DNA of 64,000 bases, from assembly GCA_022376925.1 (NCBI GenBank), contig JAIOJX010000003.1, forward strand, positions 35,269,874 to 35,333,873, written 5' to 3'. The DNA is from Tragulus kanchil. Lineage: Eukaryota; Chordata; Mammalia; Artiodactyla; Tragulidae. The notes under the pieces are model-generated. The model worked only from the letters and a program-made list of their open reading frames with translations. It was not told the origin of the DNA and ran no database searches. Below are positions 21,797-32,915 of this stretch, in pieces. The first letter of the stretch is position 1. Each line of letters begins with the position of its first letter. The position numbers and the translations under genes are program-made.

Positions 21797-24052
21797 TAAA
21801 TCTCCTTCACTTCAGGAAATAGGAGAAAGGGAATACCAATCAAATGAGAACTGAGGTCTTAACATTAAAATGTGTTTTACAATATCTTCATTACATTTGT
21901 AACTGACCCATATAATAGGTTGACCATGTTTATTGCAGTTATTAATTCAGCATGTCTACAGCACTAGGGTGAAGTAAGATGTCAAAACCATTTAGTGAAG
22001 TCTCTATTCTGATTAAGAATATGTGTGCTGAGTTGTTCATTCATTCAAAGTAATAATAATCCATCTTATGTTTATATGCCATATTTAATCATGAGAGAGA
22101 TTAGAGCTTTTGGTAAACTAAAATTATTCCAGGGTTCAACCATAACAATAATTATACTGAGTGAGATAGCATGATACACACTATGAGAACCTGAAAAGAT
22201 CTTATATATTCACATGCTGAAATGTATGTTTTAAAATAAATACTGTGAGCTCAAATTAATGATCTTGTTTATATACAAAATAAAGTCTTAGAATCATAGA
22301 ATCTTAATGAAGCATGAAGAGACCTTGGCAATCACCTTCTGCAACCATTTCATTTTACAGATGGGGAAACTAATTTCTACTATTTTGATTTTTTGCTAGT
22401 TCTACTAAATTGCCATGTTATCTTCATGCTATTGCTTATAGCAATAATGTGATATTGTTCACTAAAGTGATATGAAAAGGATGTATAACTGAATTTGTAC
22501 TGCTACCATCACCACCAGCAGCACTCAATTCAGAAATTCTGATCTTACAAGCTCCAAGTATGTGCTCAAGATGGTGCCAAGTTCATTGCCAAGAGGACCC
22601 TCTAAATGAGAGTCAGAAATGGGTCAAGGTAAGGACAGATGTGAGTTGTATAAAGTTAGAGTTCCTTCCCATCCTCACATTCCCTCCCTAAATCTGTGCT
22701 TGTGACTCTTTACTTTAGGGAAACAGTTGATGACAAGCTCTTTGTCATCATTTGGAGGCTGCAGAGAGCCTCCAGAAGACATAATGCCACATAGGTTGTC
22801 CCAGCATTTGAACTGGTAATATTTTTTAAGAGTTACACAATCTTATAAAAAACAATAAATATTTCAAATCATTTAAAAAAAAAGAAAAAAAGATATATAC
22901 AATCTTTTATTAAGTTTATAAGTAAATCTCCTTCACTTCAGGAAATAGGAGAAAGGAATACCAATCAAATGAGAACTGAGGTCTTAACATTAAAATGTGT
23001 TTTACAATATCTTCATTACATTTGTAACTGACCCATATAATAGGTTGACCATGTTTATTGCAGTTATTAATTCAGCATGTCTACAGCACTAGGGTGAAGT
23101 AAGATGTCAAAACCATTTAGTGAAGTCTCTATTCTGATTAAGAATATGTGTGCTGAGTTGTTCATTCATTCAAAGTAATAATAATCCATCTTATGTTTAT
23201 ATGCCATATTTAATCATGAGAGAGATTAGAGCTTTTGGTAAACTAAAATTATTCCAGGGTTCAACCATAACAATAATTATACTGAGTGAGATAGCATGAT
23301 ACACACTATGAGAACCTGAAAAGATCTTATATATTCACATGCTGAAATGTATGTTTTAAAATAAATACTGTGAGCTCAAATTAATGATCTTGTTTATATA
23401 CAAAATAAAGTCTTAGAATCATAGAATCTTAATGAAGCATGAAGAGACCTTGGCAATCACCTTCTGCAACCATTTCATTTTACAGATGGGGAAACTAATT
23501 TCTAATATTTTGATTTTTTGCTAGTTCTACTAAATTGCCATGTTATCTTCATGCTATTGCTTATAGCAATAATGTGATATTGTTCACTAAAGTGATATGA
23601 AAAGGATGTATAACTGAATTTGTACTGCTACCATCACCACCAGCAGCACTCAATTCAGAAATTCTGATCTTACAAGCTCCAAGTATGTGCTCAAGATGGT
23701 GCCAAGTTCATTGCCAAGAGGACCCTCTAAATGAGAGTCAGAAATGGGTCAAGGTAAGGACAGATGTGAGTTGTATAAAGTTAGAGTTCCTTCCCATCCT
23801 CACATTCCCTCCCTAAATCTGTGCTTGTGACTCTTTACTTTAGGGAAACAGTTGATGACAAGCTCTTTGTCATCATTTGGAGGCTGCAGAGAGCCTCCAG
23901 AAGACATAATGCCACATAGGTTGTCCCAGCATTTGAACTGGTAATATTTTTTAAGAGTTACACAATCTTATAAAAAACAATAAATATTTCAAATCATTTA
24001 AAAAAAAAGAAAAAAAGAGTTATACAATCTTTTATTAAGTTTATAAGTAAAT
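21797..24052. repeat. Duplicated block H (offset 1125-1126 bp, abutting)
   Basis: 21797-22922 is followed directly by 22923-24052. Differences are a GGG versus GG run near the start, C22380 versus A23505, and a two-base mismatch about 30 bp before the end of the left copy (22893-22894). No spacer is present. An old mammalian repeat at 22286-22372 is duplicated. Confidence 0.93.
22286..22372 (+). mobile_element. Ancient mammalian interspersed repeat fragment (MIR/L3-like)
   Basis: AATCATAGAATCTTAATGAA, GAGACCTTGGCAATCACCTT and CATTTTACAGATGGGGAAAC follow a widespread old mammalian SINE/LINE-derived pattern. Family assignment is uncertain. The second copy is at about 23411-23497. Confidence 0.5.
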
Positions 24053-25830
24053 ACAAGAGCTATAAGAAAAAGAGTATAAGATATCACCAAAGGGCATAAA
24101 GCTGGACCTGCATGAATGGAGAGACATATCATATTCATGAAAGAAAATCTCAGTATCATAAACAGGCAACCCCTTCTTAAAATTATGTGTATAAATTGAC
24201 TGTAATTCCAATGAGCATCAAGATAACATTTATTTTTTTGTTCCATGTTGAATAGAGTGGGGTTAAGCTGATTTTATTTTAAATAGATATAAACAGTAAA
24301 TATGAATTATTTTATTGGAATTATTAGAATTACCGTGGAATTATTTTTAGCACCTGATTTCATCTGTTGACTCTGATATGTTAAGGGTAGTTTCTGAAGT
24401 TGAAAGAATTATCCAACAACACTGGTTAATTTTAGGCAACTTCTTTCCCCCTTTTTCCTGCCTTACTTTTTTTTTTTGAATAAAAATATTGATTCAAAGT
24501 CCTTCTATGAACCTCTGGCTACATGTGGAGTTTTATCTTCTCTTCCCCATTTTTGTACATTTAGATCTTTTCTATTCTAAAGCTTCCAACCCATAATTCC
24601 TGTTATGTCTTAACCATCCCAGCCAGCGGATCCCAAAGAGTCAGATATAACTGAGCAATTAACACACATACACATTATCTTTCTGTAATCTCAGGGATTT
24701 ACAATACACAAATTACCTAAAGTGATATGAAAATGATGTATAACTGAATTTGTACTGCTACCATCACCACCAGCAGCACTCAATTCAGAAATTCTGATCT
24801 TACAAGCTCCAAGTATGTGCTCAAGATGGTGCCAAGTTCATTGCCAAGAGGACCCTCTAAATGAGAGTCAGAAATGGGTCAAGGTAAGGACAGATGTGAG
24901 TTGTATAAAGTTAGAGTTCCTTCCCATCCTCACATTCCCTCCCTAAATCTGTGCTTGTGACTCTTTACTTTAGGGAAACAGTTGATGACAAGCTCTTTGT
25001 CATCATTTGGAGGCTGCAGAGAGCCTCCAGAAGACATAATGCCACATAGGTTGTCCCAGCATTTGAACTGGTAATATTTTTTAAGAGTTACACAATCTTA
25101 TAAAAAACAATAAATATTTCAAATCATTTAAAAAAAAAGAAAAAAAGAGTTATACAATCTTTTATTAAGTTTATAAGTAAATACAAGAGCTATAAGAAAA
25201 AGAGTATAAGATATCACCAAAGGGCATAAAGCTGGACCTGCATGAATGGAGAGACATATCATATTCATGAAAGAAAATCTCAGTATCATAAACAGGCAAC
25301 CCCTTCTTAAAATTATGTGTATAAATTGACTGTAATTCCAATGAGCATCAAGATAACATTTATTTTTTTGTTCCATGTTGAATAGAGTGGGGTTAAGCTG
25401 ATTTTATTTTAAATAGATATAAACAGTAAATATGAATTATTTTATTGGAATTATTAGAATTACCGTGGAATTATTTTTAGCACCTGATTTCATCTGTTGA
25501 CTCTGATATGTTAAGGGTAGTTTCTGAAGTTGAAAGAATTATCCAACAACACTGGTTAATTTTAGGCAACTTCTTTCCCCTTTGTCCTGCCTTACTTTTT
25601 TTTTTTTTTGAATAAAAATATTGATTCAAAGTCCTTCTATGAACCTCTGGCTACATGTGGAGTTTTATCTTCTCTTCCCCATTTTTGTACATTTAGATCT
25701 TTTCTATTCTAAAGCTTCCAACCCATAATTCCTGTTATGTCTTAACCATCCCAGCCAGCGGATCCCAAAGAGTCAGATATAACTGAGCAATTAACACACA
25801 CATACACATTATCTTTCTGTAATCTCAGGG
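23587..25830. repeat. Duplicated block I (offset 1130 to 1134 bp, 20-bp spacer)
   Basis: 23587-24696 recurs at 24717-25830. Differences are G23604 versus T24734, a CCCCCTTTTTCC versus CCCCTTTGTCC motif near 24437/25577, a T run of 11 versus 14, and a CA-repeat difference of 2 bp. The spacer is 24697-24716. The first 466 bp also belong to the right H copy, so they are in three copies. An 82-codon minus-strand frame (23998-24246, 25128-25376) is duplicated intact but is hydrophobic, AT-rich and unrecognised. Confidence 0.92.
24628..24668 (+). mobile_element. Bov-tA 3' tail fragment
   Basis: Only the terminal words CCCAAAGAGTCAGATATAAC and GAGCAATTAACAC of a Bov-tA survive. Copies lie at 25761-25803 and 26886-26928 through duplications I and J. 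Confidence 0.7.
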
Positions 25831-26011
25831 TATTTTTTTTTATCTGTCTCACTTTATTTTATGTGACTGTAATCTGTTGCTTGTCTGTATCCTGGCAATG
25901 GTTGTTTAAATTCTGTAATCATCTCCTAAAGGACAAAAACCTGTATGTCTTTCATATTCCTTCAGTGCGTACCAACATCCTAAAGACATTCCTAAGCCTC
26001 AGTAAACAAAT

Positions 26012-26053
26012 TTGGGGTCACAAAGAGTCAGACACGACTTAGCAACTAACACT
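26012..26053 (+). mobile_element. Bov-tA 3' tail fragment
   Basis: TTGGGGTCACAAAGAGTCAG and ACACGACTTAGCAACTAACA, the terminal part of a Bov-tA with no body. The second copy is at 27137-27178. Confidence 0.75.
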
Positions 26054-26160
26054 AATGGAAGCTAGGAAGTTTCTAAGGTGAAGAATAGGTTAAGAAGCAG
26101 CAGATTCCAGGATCGGAGAAGGAAGAGCAGAACTGGGTGCCATGCTGGATGTGAGTACAT

Positions 26161-26352
26161 CAGGTGTCCCCAACTATTTTGACACCAGGCATCAGTTTCG
26201 TGGGAGACAACTTTTCCATGGATTGGAGCAAGAGGGATGATTTGGGGATGACTACAGCACATTGCACTTCTTATGCACTTTATTTCAATGACTGCTACAT
26301 CAGCTGCACCTCAGATCATCAGGCATTAGGCCTTGGAGATTAGGGACCCCTG
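26161..26352. mobile_element. Small hAT-like DNA transposon (nonautonomous)
   Basis: Starts CAGGTGTCCCC and ends with the near-complement GGGACCCCTG, so it has short terminal inverted repeats. It is flanked by GAGTACAT (26153-26160) and GAGTAGAT (26353-26360), an 8-bp target duplication with one mismatch, the length expected for hAT elements. The interior has the words AGATCATCAGGCATTAG and TTTCGTGGGAGACAACTTTT familiar from old mammalian nonautonomous hAT repeats (exact family not certain). There is no coding capacity. Confidence 0.75.
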
Positions 26353-26497
26353 GAGTAGATGTAAGACTTCATTAGTAGTGGAGCTTCCCGATTAAATAGT
26401 CCCAGAAAGAGTTTTAAAGAAAGAAATGTATGGCTGTTTAACGAAGCCTGATAGTATAGAAGGGTCTATCACAGTGCTTGGAACTCAAGAGGCCCTC

Positions 26498-26596
26498 GAA
26501 CTCGTTCAGTCGCTAAATCGTATCTGACCCTTTGCCACTCCAGAAACTGCAGCACACCAGACTTCTCTGTCCTTCCCTATCTCTCAGAGTTTGCCC
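26498..26596 (-). mobile_element. BovB LINE 3' end, cut by the block J join
   Basis: Minus-strand BovB end: TTCAGTCGCTAAATCG, CAGCACACCAGACTTCTCTG, ATCTCTCAGAGTTTGCCC. It stops abruptly at the duplication junction. Confidence 0.85.
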
Positions 26597-27285
26597 TTAT
26601 TTTTAGCACCTGATTTCATCTGTTGACTCTGATATGTTAAGGGTAGTTTCTGAAGTTGAAAGAATTATCCAACAACACTGGTTAATTTTAGGCAACTTCT
26701 TTCCCTTTGTCCTGCCTTACTTTTTTTTTTTTTTGAATAAAAATATTGATTCAAAGTCCTTCTATGAACCTCTGGCTACATGTGGAGTTTTATCTTCTCT
26801 TCCCCATTTTTGTACATTTAGATCTTTTCTATTCTAAAGCTTCCAACCCATAATTCCTGTTATGTCTTAACCATCCCAGCCAGCGGATCCCAAAGAGTCA
26901 GATATAACTGAGCAATTAACACACACATACACATTATCTTTCTGTAATCTCAGGGTATTTTTTTTTATCTGTCTCACTTTATTTTATGTGACTGTAATCT
27001 GTTGCTTGTCTGTATCCTGGCAATGGTTGTTTAAATTCTGTAATCATCTCCTAAAGGACAAAAACCTGTATGTCTTTCATATTCCTTCAGTGCGTACCAA
27101 CATCCTAAAGACATTCCTAAGCCTCAGTAAACAAATTTGGGGTCACAAAGAGTCAGACACGACTTAGCAACTAACACTAATGGAAGCTAGGAAGTTTCTA
27201 AGGTGAAGAATAGGTTAAGAAGCAGCAGATTCCAGGATCGGAGAAGGAAGAGCAGAACTGGGTGCCATGCTGGATGTGAGTACAT

Positions 27286-27477
27286 CAGGTGTCCCCAACT
27301 ATTTTGACACCAGGCATCAGTTTCGTGGGAGACAACTTTTCCATGGATTGGAGCAAGAGGGATGATTTGGGGATGACTACAGCACATTGCACTTCTTATG
27401 CACTTTATTTCAATGACTGCTACATCAGCTGCACCTCAGATCATCAGGCATTAGGCCTTGGAGATTAGGGACCCCTG
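27286..27477. mobile_element. Second copy of the hAT-like element
   Basis: Same as 26161-26352 at +1125 bp, with the same imperfect target duplication at 27278-27285 and 27478-27485. It was carried by block J. Confidence 0.75.
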
Positions 27478-27622
27478 GAGTAGATGTAAGACTTCATTAG
27501 TAGTGGAGCTTCCCGATTAAATAGTCCCAGAAAGAGTTTTAAAGAAAGAAATGTATGGCTGTTTAACGAAGCCTGATAGTATAGAAGGGTCTATCACAGT
27601 GCTTGGAACTCAAGAGGCCCTC

Positions 27623-27885
27623 GAACTCGTTCAGTCGCTAAATCGTATCTGACCCTTTGCCACTCCAGAAACTGCAGCACACCAGACTTCTCTGTCCTTC
27701 ACTATCTCTCAGAGTTTGCCCAAACTCATGTCCATGGAGTCAGGGATGCTGTCTAACCCTTTCATCCTCTGTCACCCCTTTTCTGCTTGCCCTCAGTCTT
27801 TCCCAGCATCAGGGTCTTTTCTAATGAATCAGCTCTTTGCACCAGGTGGCCAAAGTACTGGAGCTTCAGCTTCCGCTTGTAAAGT
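27623..27885 (-). mobile_element. BovB LINE 3' end
   Basis: Longer version of the element at 26498: after the shared part it continues with CAAACTCATGTCCATGGAGT, CCCAGCATCAGGGTCTTTTC and CCAAAGTACTGGAGCTTCAG. It is a 5'-truncated remnant of the RTE-type BovB reverse-transcriptase C-terminal region. Confidence 0.9.
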
Positions 27886-28321
27886 CTTCCAAATCTTCAT
27901 GGTTTGTGTTTATCCCAGTTCATAGCAGCCTGCTAGAGCTGCAGATGGGCTTTTCTTCTAGATCCCAGGCTGCCACGTATTCACTGTGAGTACGGCTAAC
28001 CCCTCTGATCTTAGCTTCCTTTTTGGTCAAGTGGGGTCAGGGCATCTCATAAGGGGAAAGTGACTAAAACAATATATAAAACACTGATCTTAATGCCTGG
28101 TGAGAGAAGTTCTTCCCATGTCTTAGCCCCCCTAATCTCTTCAGTAGCAGTAGGAAAGACTCCAAATCCCCCTTAATCCTGTTACACTATTAATAGTGAA
28201 AAACTTTTAAGTAGAAAATGGATTTTTACCTCTCCAATATCCACACAGCCCTAAAAACTCTGAGCCTCTTGGAATATTGACTCCAGAATGATGCTACTAT
28301 AGCAATACAGTGCACACCTCA

Positions 28322-28505
28322 CACCTGAACTTGGGAAAGTTACTTTAACCCACAGTTTTCTCATCTTTAAAATAGGTATAGTCATGGCATCTCCTTCTCA
28401 GAGTTGTTGTAAGGATTCAGTGTGCAGTTCACAATGTAAATGTAACTATGAAGCACTTAACACAGTACTCATCATATGGTATGTACTCAATAAATATTAA
28501 CTGAT
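28322..28505 (+). mobile_element. MIR SINE
   Basis: Well preserved MIR: CTTGGGAAAGTTACTTTAAC, GTTTTCTCATCTTTAAAATA, AGAGTTGTTGTAAGGATTCA and the closing GTATGTACTCAATAAATATT. Confidence 0.85.
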
Positions 28506-28550
28506 GTTAAGATTATTTAAGCTTCTGTTTAGTGCCCCATATAAACCCTA

Positions 28551-28747
28551 GTAAAGTGTCAGGCAGTAAAGAGTCTGCCTGATAAAGAGTAAAGAGACCT
28601 GGGTTCGAGCTCTGGGTTGTAAAGATCCCATGGAGAAGGAAATGGCGGCCCACTCCAGTATTCTTGCATGGGTAATTCCACAGACATAGGAGTTTGGTGG
28701 GATACATTCCACAGGGTCAGAGATTCAGACACAACTGAGAAGCTAAG
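28551..28747 (+). mobile_element. Bov-tA SINE
   Basis: Plus-strand Bov-tA with a worn head (AAAGAGTCTGCCTGATAAAG, GACCTGGGTTCGAGCTCTGG), a body with GGCGGCCCACTCCAGTATTC, and a tail GATTCAGACACAACTGAGAA. Confidence 0.88.
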
Positions 28748-29418
28748 ATTTTCACTTTTCATTTTACTGCCCTGTAGACTGGGCACTATAATATCTATTT
28801 TGAAGGATATTTTGAGGATTAAAGTGAAGATTATGTACATATATGTAGATGAATAATTGGTACATAAAAAGCACATAGCCAATGCTGCTTTATTTCTTCT
28901 GTGCATAGATCATTGTTTATTAAGATAGGGCTTAGAACAAATGCTAGCCTTTATGATTCATGAGTACCTGGTATTCATTCTGAAAATGATTAGGAAGTGG
29001 CCCTGAAGTATTCAAAATCTGAAATCGATGTAGAGCTGCAGATGGGCTTTTCTTCTAGATCCCAGGCTGCCACGTATTCACTGTGAGTACGGCTAACCCC
29101 TCTGATCTTAGCTTCCTTTTTGGTCAAGTGGGGTCAGGGCATCTCATAAGGGGAAAGTGACTAAAACAATATATAAAACACTGATCTTAATGCCTGGTGA
29201 GAGAAGTTCTTCCCATGTCTTAGCCCCCCTAATCTCTTCAGTAGCAGTAGGAAAGACTCCAAATCCCCCTTAATCCTGTTACACTATTAATAGTGAAAAA
29301 CTTTTAAGTAGAAAATGGATTTTTACCTCTCCAATATCCACACAGCCCTAAAAACTCTGAGCCTCTTGGAATATTGACTCCAGAATGATGCTACTATAGC
29401 AATACAGTGCACACCTCA

Positions 29419-29605
29419 CACCTGAACTTGGGAAAGTTACTTCTTTAACCCACAGTTTTCTCATCTTTAAAATAGGTATAGTCATGGCATCTCCTTCTCA
29501 GAGTTGTTGTAAGGATTCAGTGTGCAGTTCACAATGTAAATGTAACTATGAAGCACTTAACACAGTACTCATCATATGGTATGTACTCAATAAATATTAA
29601 CTGAT
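29419..29605 (+). mobile_element. Second copy of the MIR in block K
   Basis: Same element as 28322-28505, with the 3-bp TTC insertion near 29443. It was carried by the duplication. Confidence 0.85.
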
Positions 29606-29650
29606 GTTAAGATTATTTAAGCTTCTGTTTAGTGCCCCATATAAACCCTA

Positions 29651-29847
29651 GTAAAGTGTCAGGCAGTAAAGAGTCTGCCTGATAAAGAGTAAAGAGACCT
29701 GGGTTCGAGCTCTGGGTTGTAAAGATCCCATGGAGAAGGAAATGGCGGCCCACTCCAGTATTCTTGCATGGGTAATTCCACAGACATAGGAGTTTGGTGG
29801 GATACATTCCACAGGGTCAGAGATTCAGACACAACTGAGAAGCTAAG
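29651..29847 (+). mobile_element. Second copy of the Bov-tA in block K
   Basis: Same as 28551-28747 at +1100 bp, carried by the duplication. Confidence 0.88.
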
Positions 29848-30104
29848 ATTTTCACTTTTCATTTTACTGCCCTGTAGACTGGGCACTACAATATCTATTT
29901 TGAAGGATATTTTGAGGATTAAAGTGAAGATTATGTACATATATGTAGATGAATAATTGGTACATAAAAAGCACATAGCCAATGCTGCTTTATTTCTTCT
30001 GTGCATAGATCATTGTTTATTAAGATAGGGCTTAGAACAAATGCTAGCCTTTATGATTCATGAGTACCTGGTATTCATTCTGAAAATGATTAGGAAGTGG
30101 CCCT

Positions 30105-30550
30105 AGAATCAAAAGAAGCAGTAGTTAACTAAATGTGTTTATCGGTGGACAAGCAAAGAAACATGAAGAAAGACTGAAGATACAAGAAGAGCACATGTTT
30201 GATACCAAGATATGAGAAAATAAGAATATCTGGTTGTTTTGGGGAGCAGATGCAGATGATTTAAGGAAAAGTAAATCAATTTATTTTGTAAGACCTTATC
30301 TTCAACTGCAAAAAGAAATTTAAAATTCCTAATTGCCAATAAACATGAAATAGTGCTTAAGGTGACATCAATAAAGCAACTGTCCCAGGCTGTAGTGTCC
30401 TGGCTATGCACATGCGAGTGCACACCTGCAGAGCAACACAGACGACTCCAAAAGAGATGGCGGCCATCTTGCCTCGCTCCCCGACTTCTTTGAGAACAAA
30501 GGAATTATTCAATGCTGTATAGTAACTTATTAAATGTTAACTATAGCCCT
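30105..30550. other. Unduplicated noncoding stretch with a YY1-like palindrome
   Basis: Mostly AT-rich. The stretch 30405-30490 is locally richer in G+C and CpG and holds GATGGCGGCCATCTTG at 30456-30471, which contains the YY1 core on both strands. The 94-codon minus-strand frame at 30139-30423 is not recognised. Confidence 0.5.
30456..30471. promoter_or_regulatory. Candidate YY1 site (palindromic)
   Basis: ATGGCGGCCAT is nearly self-complementary and presents the YY1-type core ATGGCGGC on one strand and ATGGCCGC on the other, followed by CTTG. A motif match alone is weak evidence for function; no TSS, CpG island or gene is seen next to it. Confidence 0.35.
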
Positions 30551-30586
30551 TCACTCTCTCTCTCTCTCTCTCTATGTGTGTGTATG

Positions 30587-30630
<44 letters not shown>

Positions 30631-30678
30631 TATGGTATATATATATTCACTATATATATGTATAGCCATTCACTATGC

Positions 30679-30715
<37 letters not shown>

Positions 30716-30733
30716 TACACATGCATATATATG
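30551..30733. repeat. Composite (TC)n-(TG)n-(TA)n-(CA)n microsatellite
   Basis: About 180 bp of dinucleotide repeats in series: TC, TG/TATG, a long TA run, a TATACACATATATATGG interruption, more TA, then CA. Open frames here are translated microsatellite. The TA core can form cruciform or unwound DNA. Confidence 0.95.
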
Positions 30734-31619
30734 TAAGCTAGGTTAGGTTATCCAATAAATTCTGGTGTAGGTTCAGAGATTGATGAAAGCAATATTCCAA
30801 GTTGGCTGAAGTGCTTTCAGCTTGTTGTTTTTCTACTGAATCAGATGGTCAACCATGTGGACTCAAGTGCTGAGTTCTTATCAGTAGTCTGTAACAGAGT
30901 AACAGAATCTTCAAGGGTCTAACTTCGTCATATACTCGAGTTCTTGCTTTTGGGTTCTTACCGTCTCATCTAGGTTGCAGAGCAATGTGGCCCTGCACAG
31001 CCTGCTAAAATATGTCACCACCCACTTTGCAGCTTACAGTAGACTTTGATCATCAGCTTGTAATAATTTTTGAATAGTTATTCACCTGTATATAAAGAAT
31101 TGCAGAATAAGTATTATTCTTGTTGTGGATCTTTTGCATAGAAAGTACCCATGAGTAAAATATTGGCATTTAAAATTAAAGGAATAAAAGATGCATAAGC
31201 TGTAAGCTGTTTAATGTATAGATAAAAGGAGAATTCAAAGTTTTCTTCACAAGGAATTCATTTTCTAAGAAGCAACTTCAATTAAAAATATCTGATAAAT
31301 AAAAACACAGAATTTTAAAGCATTTTGACAAAAGAGTTAATAATTTAACAACATTTTCCTTTTTTTCCTTTGAAAGAATGTAAAAATGTAAATCTGGTTT
31401 AGTTAACTGTGGAAATGCAGCCCTATAGAATTGTTTTTAAAGTGAGAAAGAGTCCTAAAGTTATTTTATTAGACAAGTCTAGAGACGGAATACAACAAAG
31501 AAAAGCAAAATTGAAAGTATTGTGGAATGAAATCAGGTGGATGATTGACAGATAAATCTATAAGAAGACAGCCAAACACTAATGAAGAAGAACTCAGAAA
31601 AAAAGACACAAGCTTTGTT
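30734..31619. other. Unduplicated noncoding stretch
   Basis: AT-rich intergenic sequence; no repeat family or gene recognised. Confidence 0.5.
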
Positions 31620-31745
31620 GTGGTTGTTCACTCAGTCGTGTCTGACTCTTTGCAACACCATGGACTTGCAGCACGCCAGGCTTCCCTGTCCTTCACCATC
31701 TCCCAGAGTTTGCTTAAACTCATGTCCATTGACTTGGTGATGCCA
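31620..31745 (-). mobile_element. BovB LINE 3' end
   Basis: Minus-strand BovB remnant; in antisense it reads [20 protein letters not shown], a typical BovB reverse-transcriptase C-terminal peptide. It is truncated at both ends. Confidence 0.9.
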
Positions 31746-32207
31746 CTTTTATGGAAATTTAGAGAAATATTAAAATTGCTAAGCCTTAAACCAAGAAGTA
31801 ACAGTTGGGACAAGCTGGAAACAATTCCAAGAAATTTTTAAGAATGTTTCCTTTGAAAGAAGCATCTGTGAATCTGACATCTTGATAGGTGGTAAAGTTG
31901 TGCAAATGTGAACGTGAATTTCCATTCAAACTCCCTAGTAGAGATCTGGTGAATGTTTCTCGCTTGTTTCATTCCATGACAGAAGGAAAGCTTGCAGTCC
32001 ATGTGCACATGCTCTCACCTGTACTTGGAAATGAGGGAAGAAAAGAGGAAGTGGCTTTGGCTCTCTCTGTTGCTGGGACTTGTATTTCTGATCCTGATTG
32101 TGTTACATGGAACAAGTACTCTAGTAGATCAGAAAAGAGGCTGGAGCAACAAGAGAGTTCTTGAAATGGCAGTGGATGAACATCAACCAGCATATTTGTC
32201 ATGCACC
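31746..32207. other. Unduplicated noncoding stretch
   Basis: No repeat recognised. A 91-113 codon region of overlapping plus frames (31889-32333) runs into the following SINE and has no domain, so no gene is called. Confidence 0.45.
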
Positions 32208-32383
32208 TGGGTCCTGGTGGCTCAGACAGTAGAGAATCTGCCAGCAATGAGGGAGACCCAGGTTCGATCCCTAGGATGGGAAGATCCTCTGGCAAAGGGA
32301 ATGACAACCCACTCCAGTATTCTTGCCTGGTGAATTCCATGGACAGAGGAGCCTGGTGGGCTATAGTCCATGAGGAACTAACA
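32208..32383 (+). mobile_element. Bov-tA SINE with internal deletion near its end
   Basis: CTGGTGGCTCAGACAGTAGA, GACCCAGGTTCGATCCCTAG and CAACCCACTCCAGTATTCTT are intact. After GTCCATGAGG the usual GTCACAAAGAGT...GACTGAG segment is missing and the sequence jumps to AACTAACAC. Confidence 0.9.
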
Positions 32384-32837
32384 CTTTTGCTTTTTTGTAT
32401 GTCTACTAAAGTCAAGGGATTTCCATGAGACAATTGGTTCCCAGAGGTGCTTAACTACTTACAGGTACTTCCTTTAGCTACCTGAGTGTGACTCATCATC
32501 ATTATCACCATCACTGATATTCAATAACCAAAAAATTGTTCTGTACATAAATATTTACCTGTTGGTCAACTCCTGCATTAAGAATATGAATTTCTACTGT
32601 ACTTTGGGAAACTATTGCTGATTTAGGACAAAATCATTTTAGCATTTTTTTAAGAATCTGCAGAAAGCAAAACATTAAAATAAGAGAACTTAATTTTTTT
32701 TATTAGTTTTGTCTCTTCTTTATTCTGTATTTATAGAATGACTCCTGAAGATGAGACAAGTAGTATATTAGTTGCACAAAATATTATTCTTACATTGACA
32801 TCAAAATAGACAAGACAATTGATTTAAATGTCTCGAC

Positions 32838-32915
32838 TGATTCACTTTGTTGTACATCTGAAACTAACACAATATTGTAATTTGATTATTCTTCAATAAA
32901 AGATTACTTTTTTAA
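32838..32915 (+). mobile_element. L1 3' tail fragment
   Basis: TGATTCACTTTGTTGTACAT, CTGAAACTAACACAATATTG and TTCTTCAATAAAAG are the usual ending of ruminant L1 3' UTRs. The duplicated copy is at 33962-34039. Confidence 0.8.

Larger units (their letters stand above)
25471..27721. repeat. Duplicated block J (offset 1125-1126 bp, abutting)
   Basis: 25471-26596 is followed directly by 26597-27721. Differences are a 4-C versus 3-C run and C26576 versus A27701. The join cuts through a BovB fragment: the left copy stops mid-element at 26596, while the right copy continues into the rest of it (27722 onward). That shows the right copy has the natural downstream sequence. Confidence 0.93.
27934..30104. 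repeat. Duplicated block K (offset 1097 then 1100 bp, 26-bp spacer)
   Basis: 27934-29004 recurs at 29031-30104. The right copy has 3 extra bases (TTC) near 29443. T28789 versus C29889 is a substitution. The spacer 29005-29030 resembles, with mismatches and a gap, the sequence lying just upstream of the left copy (about 27890-27912). A MIR and a Bov-tA are duplicated inside. Confidence 0.93.
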
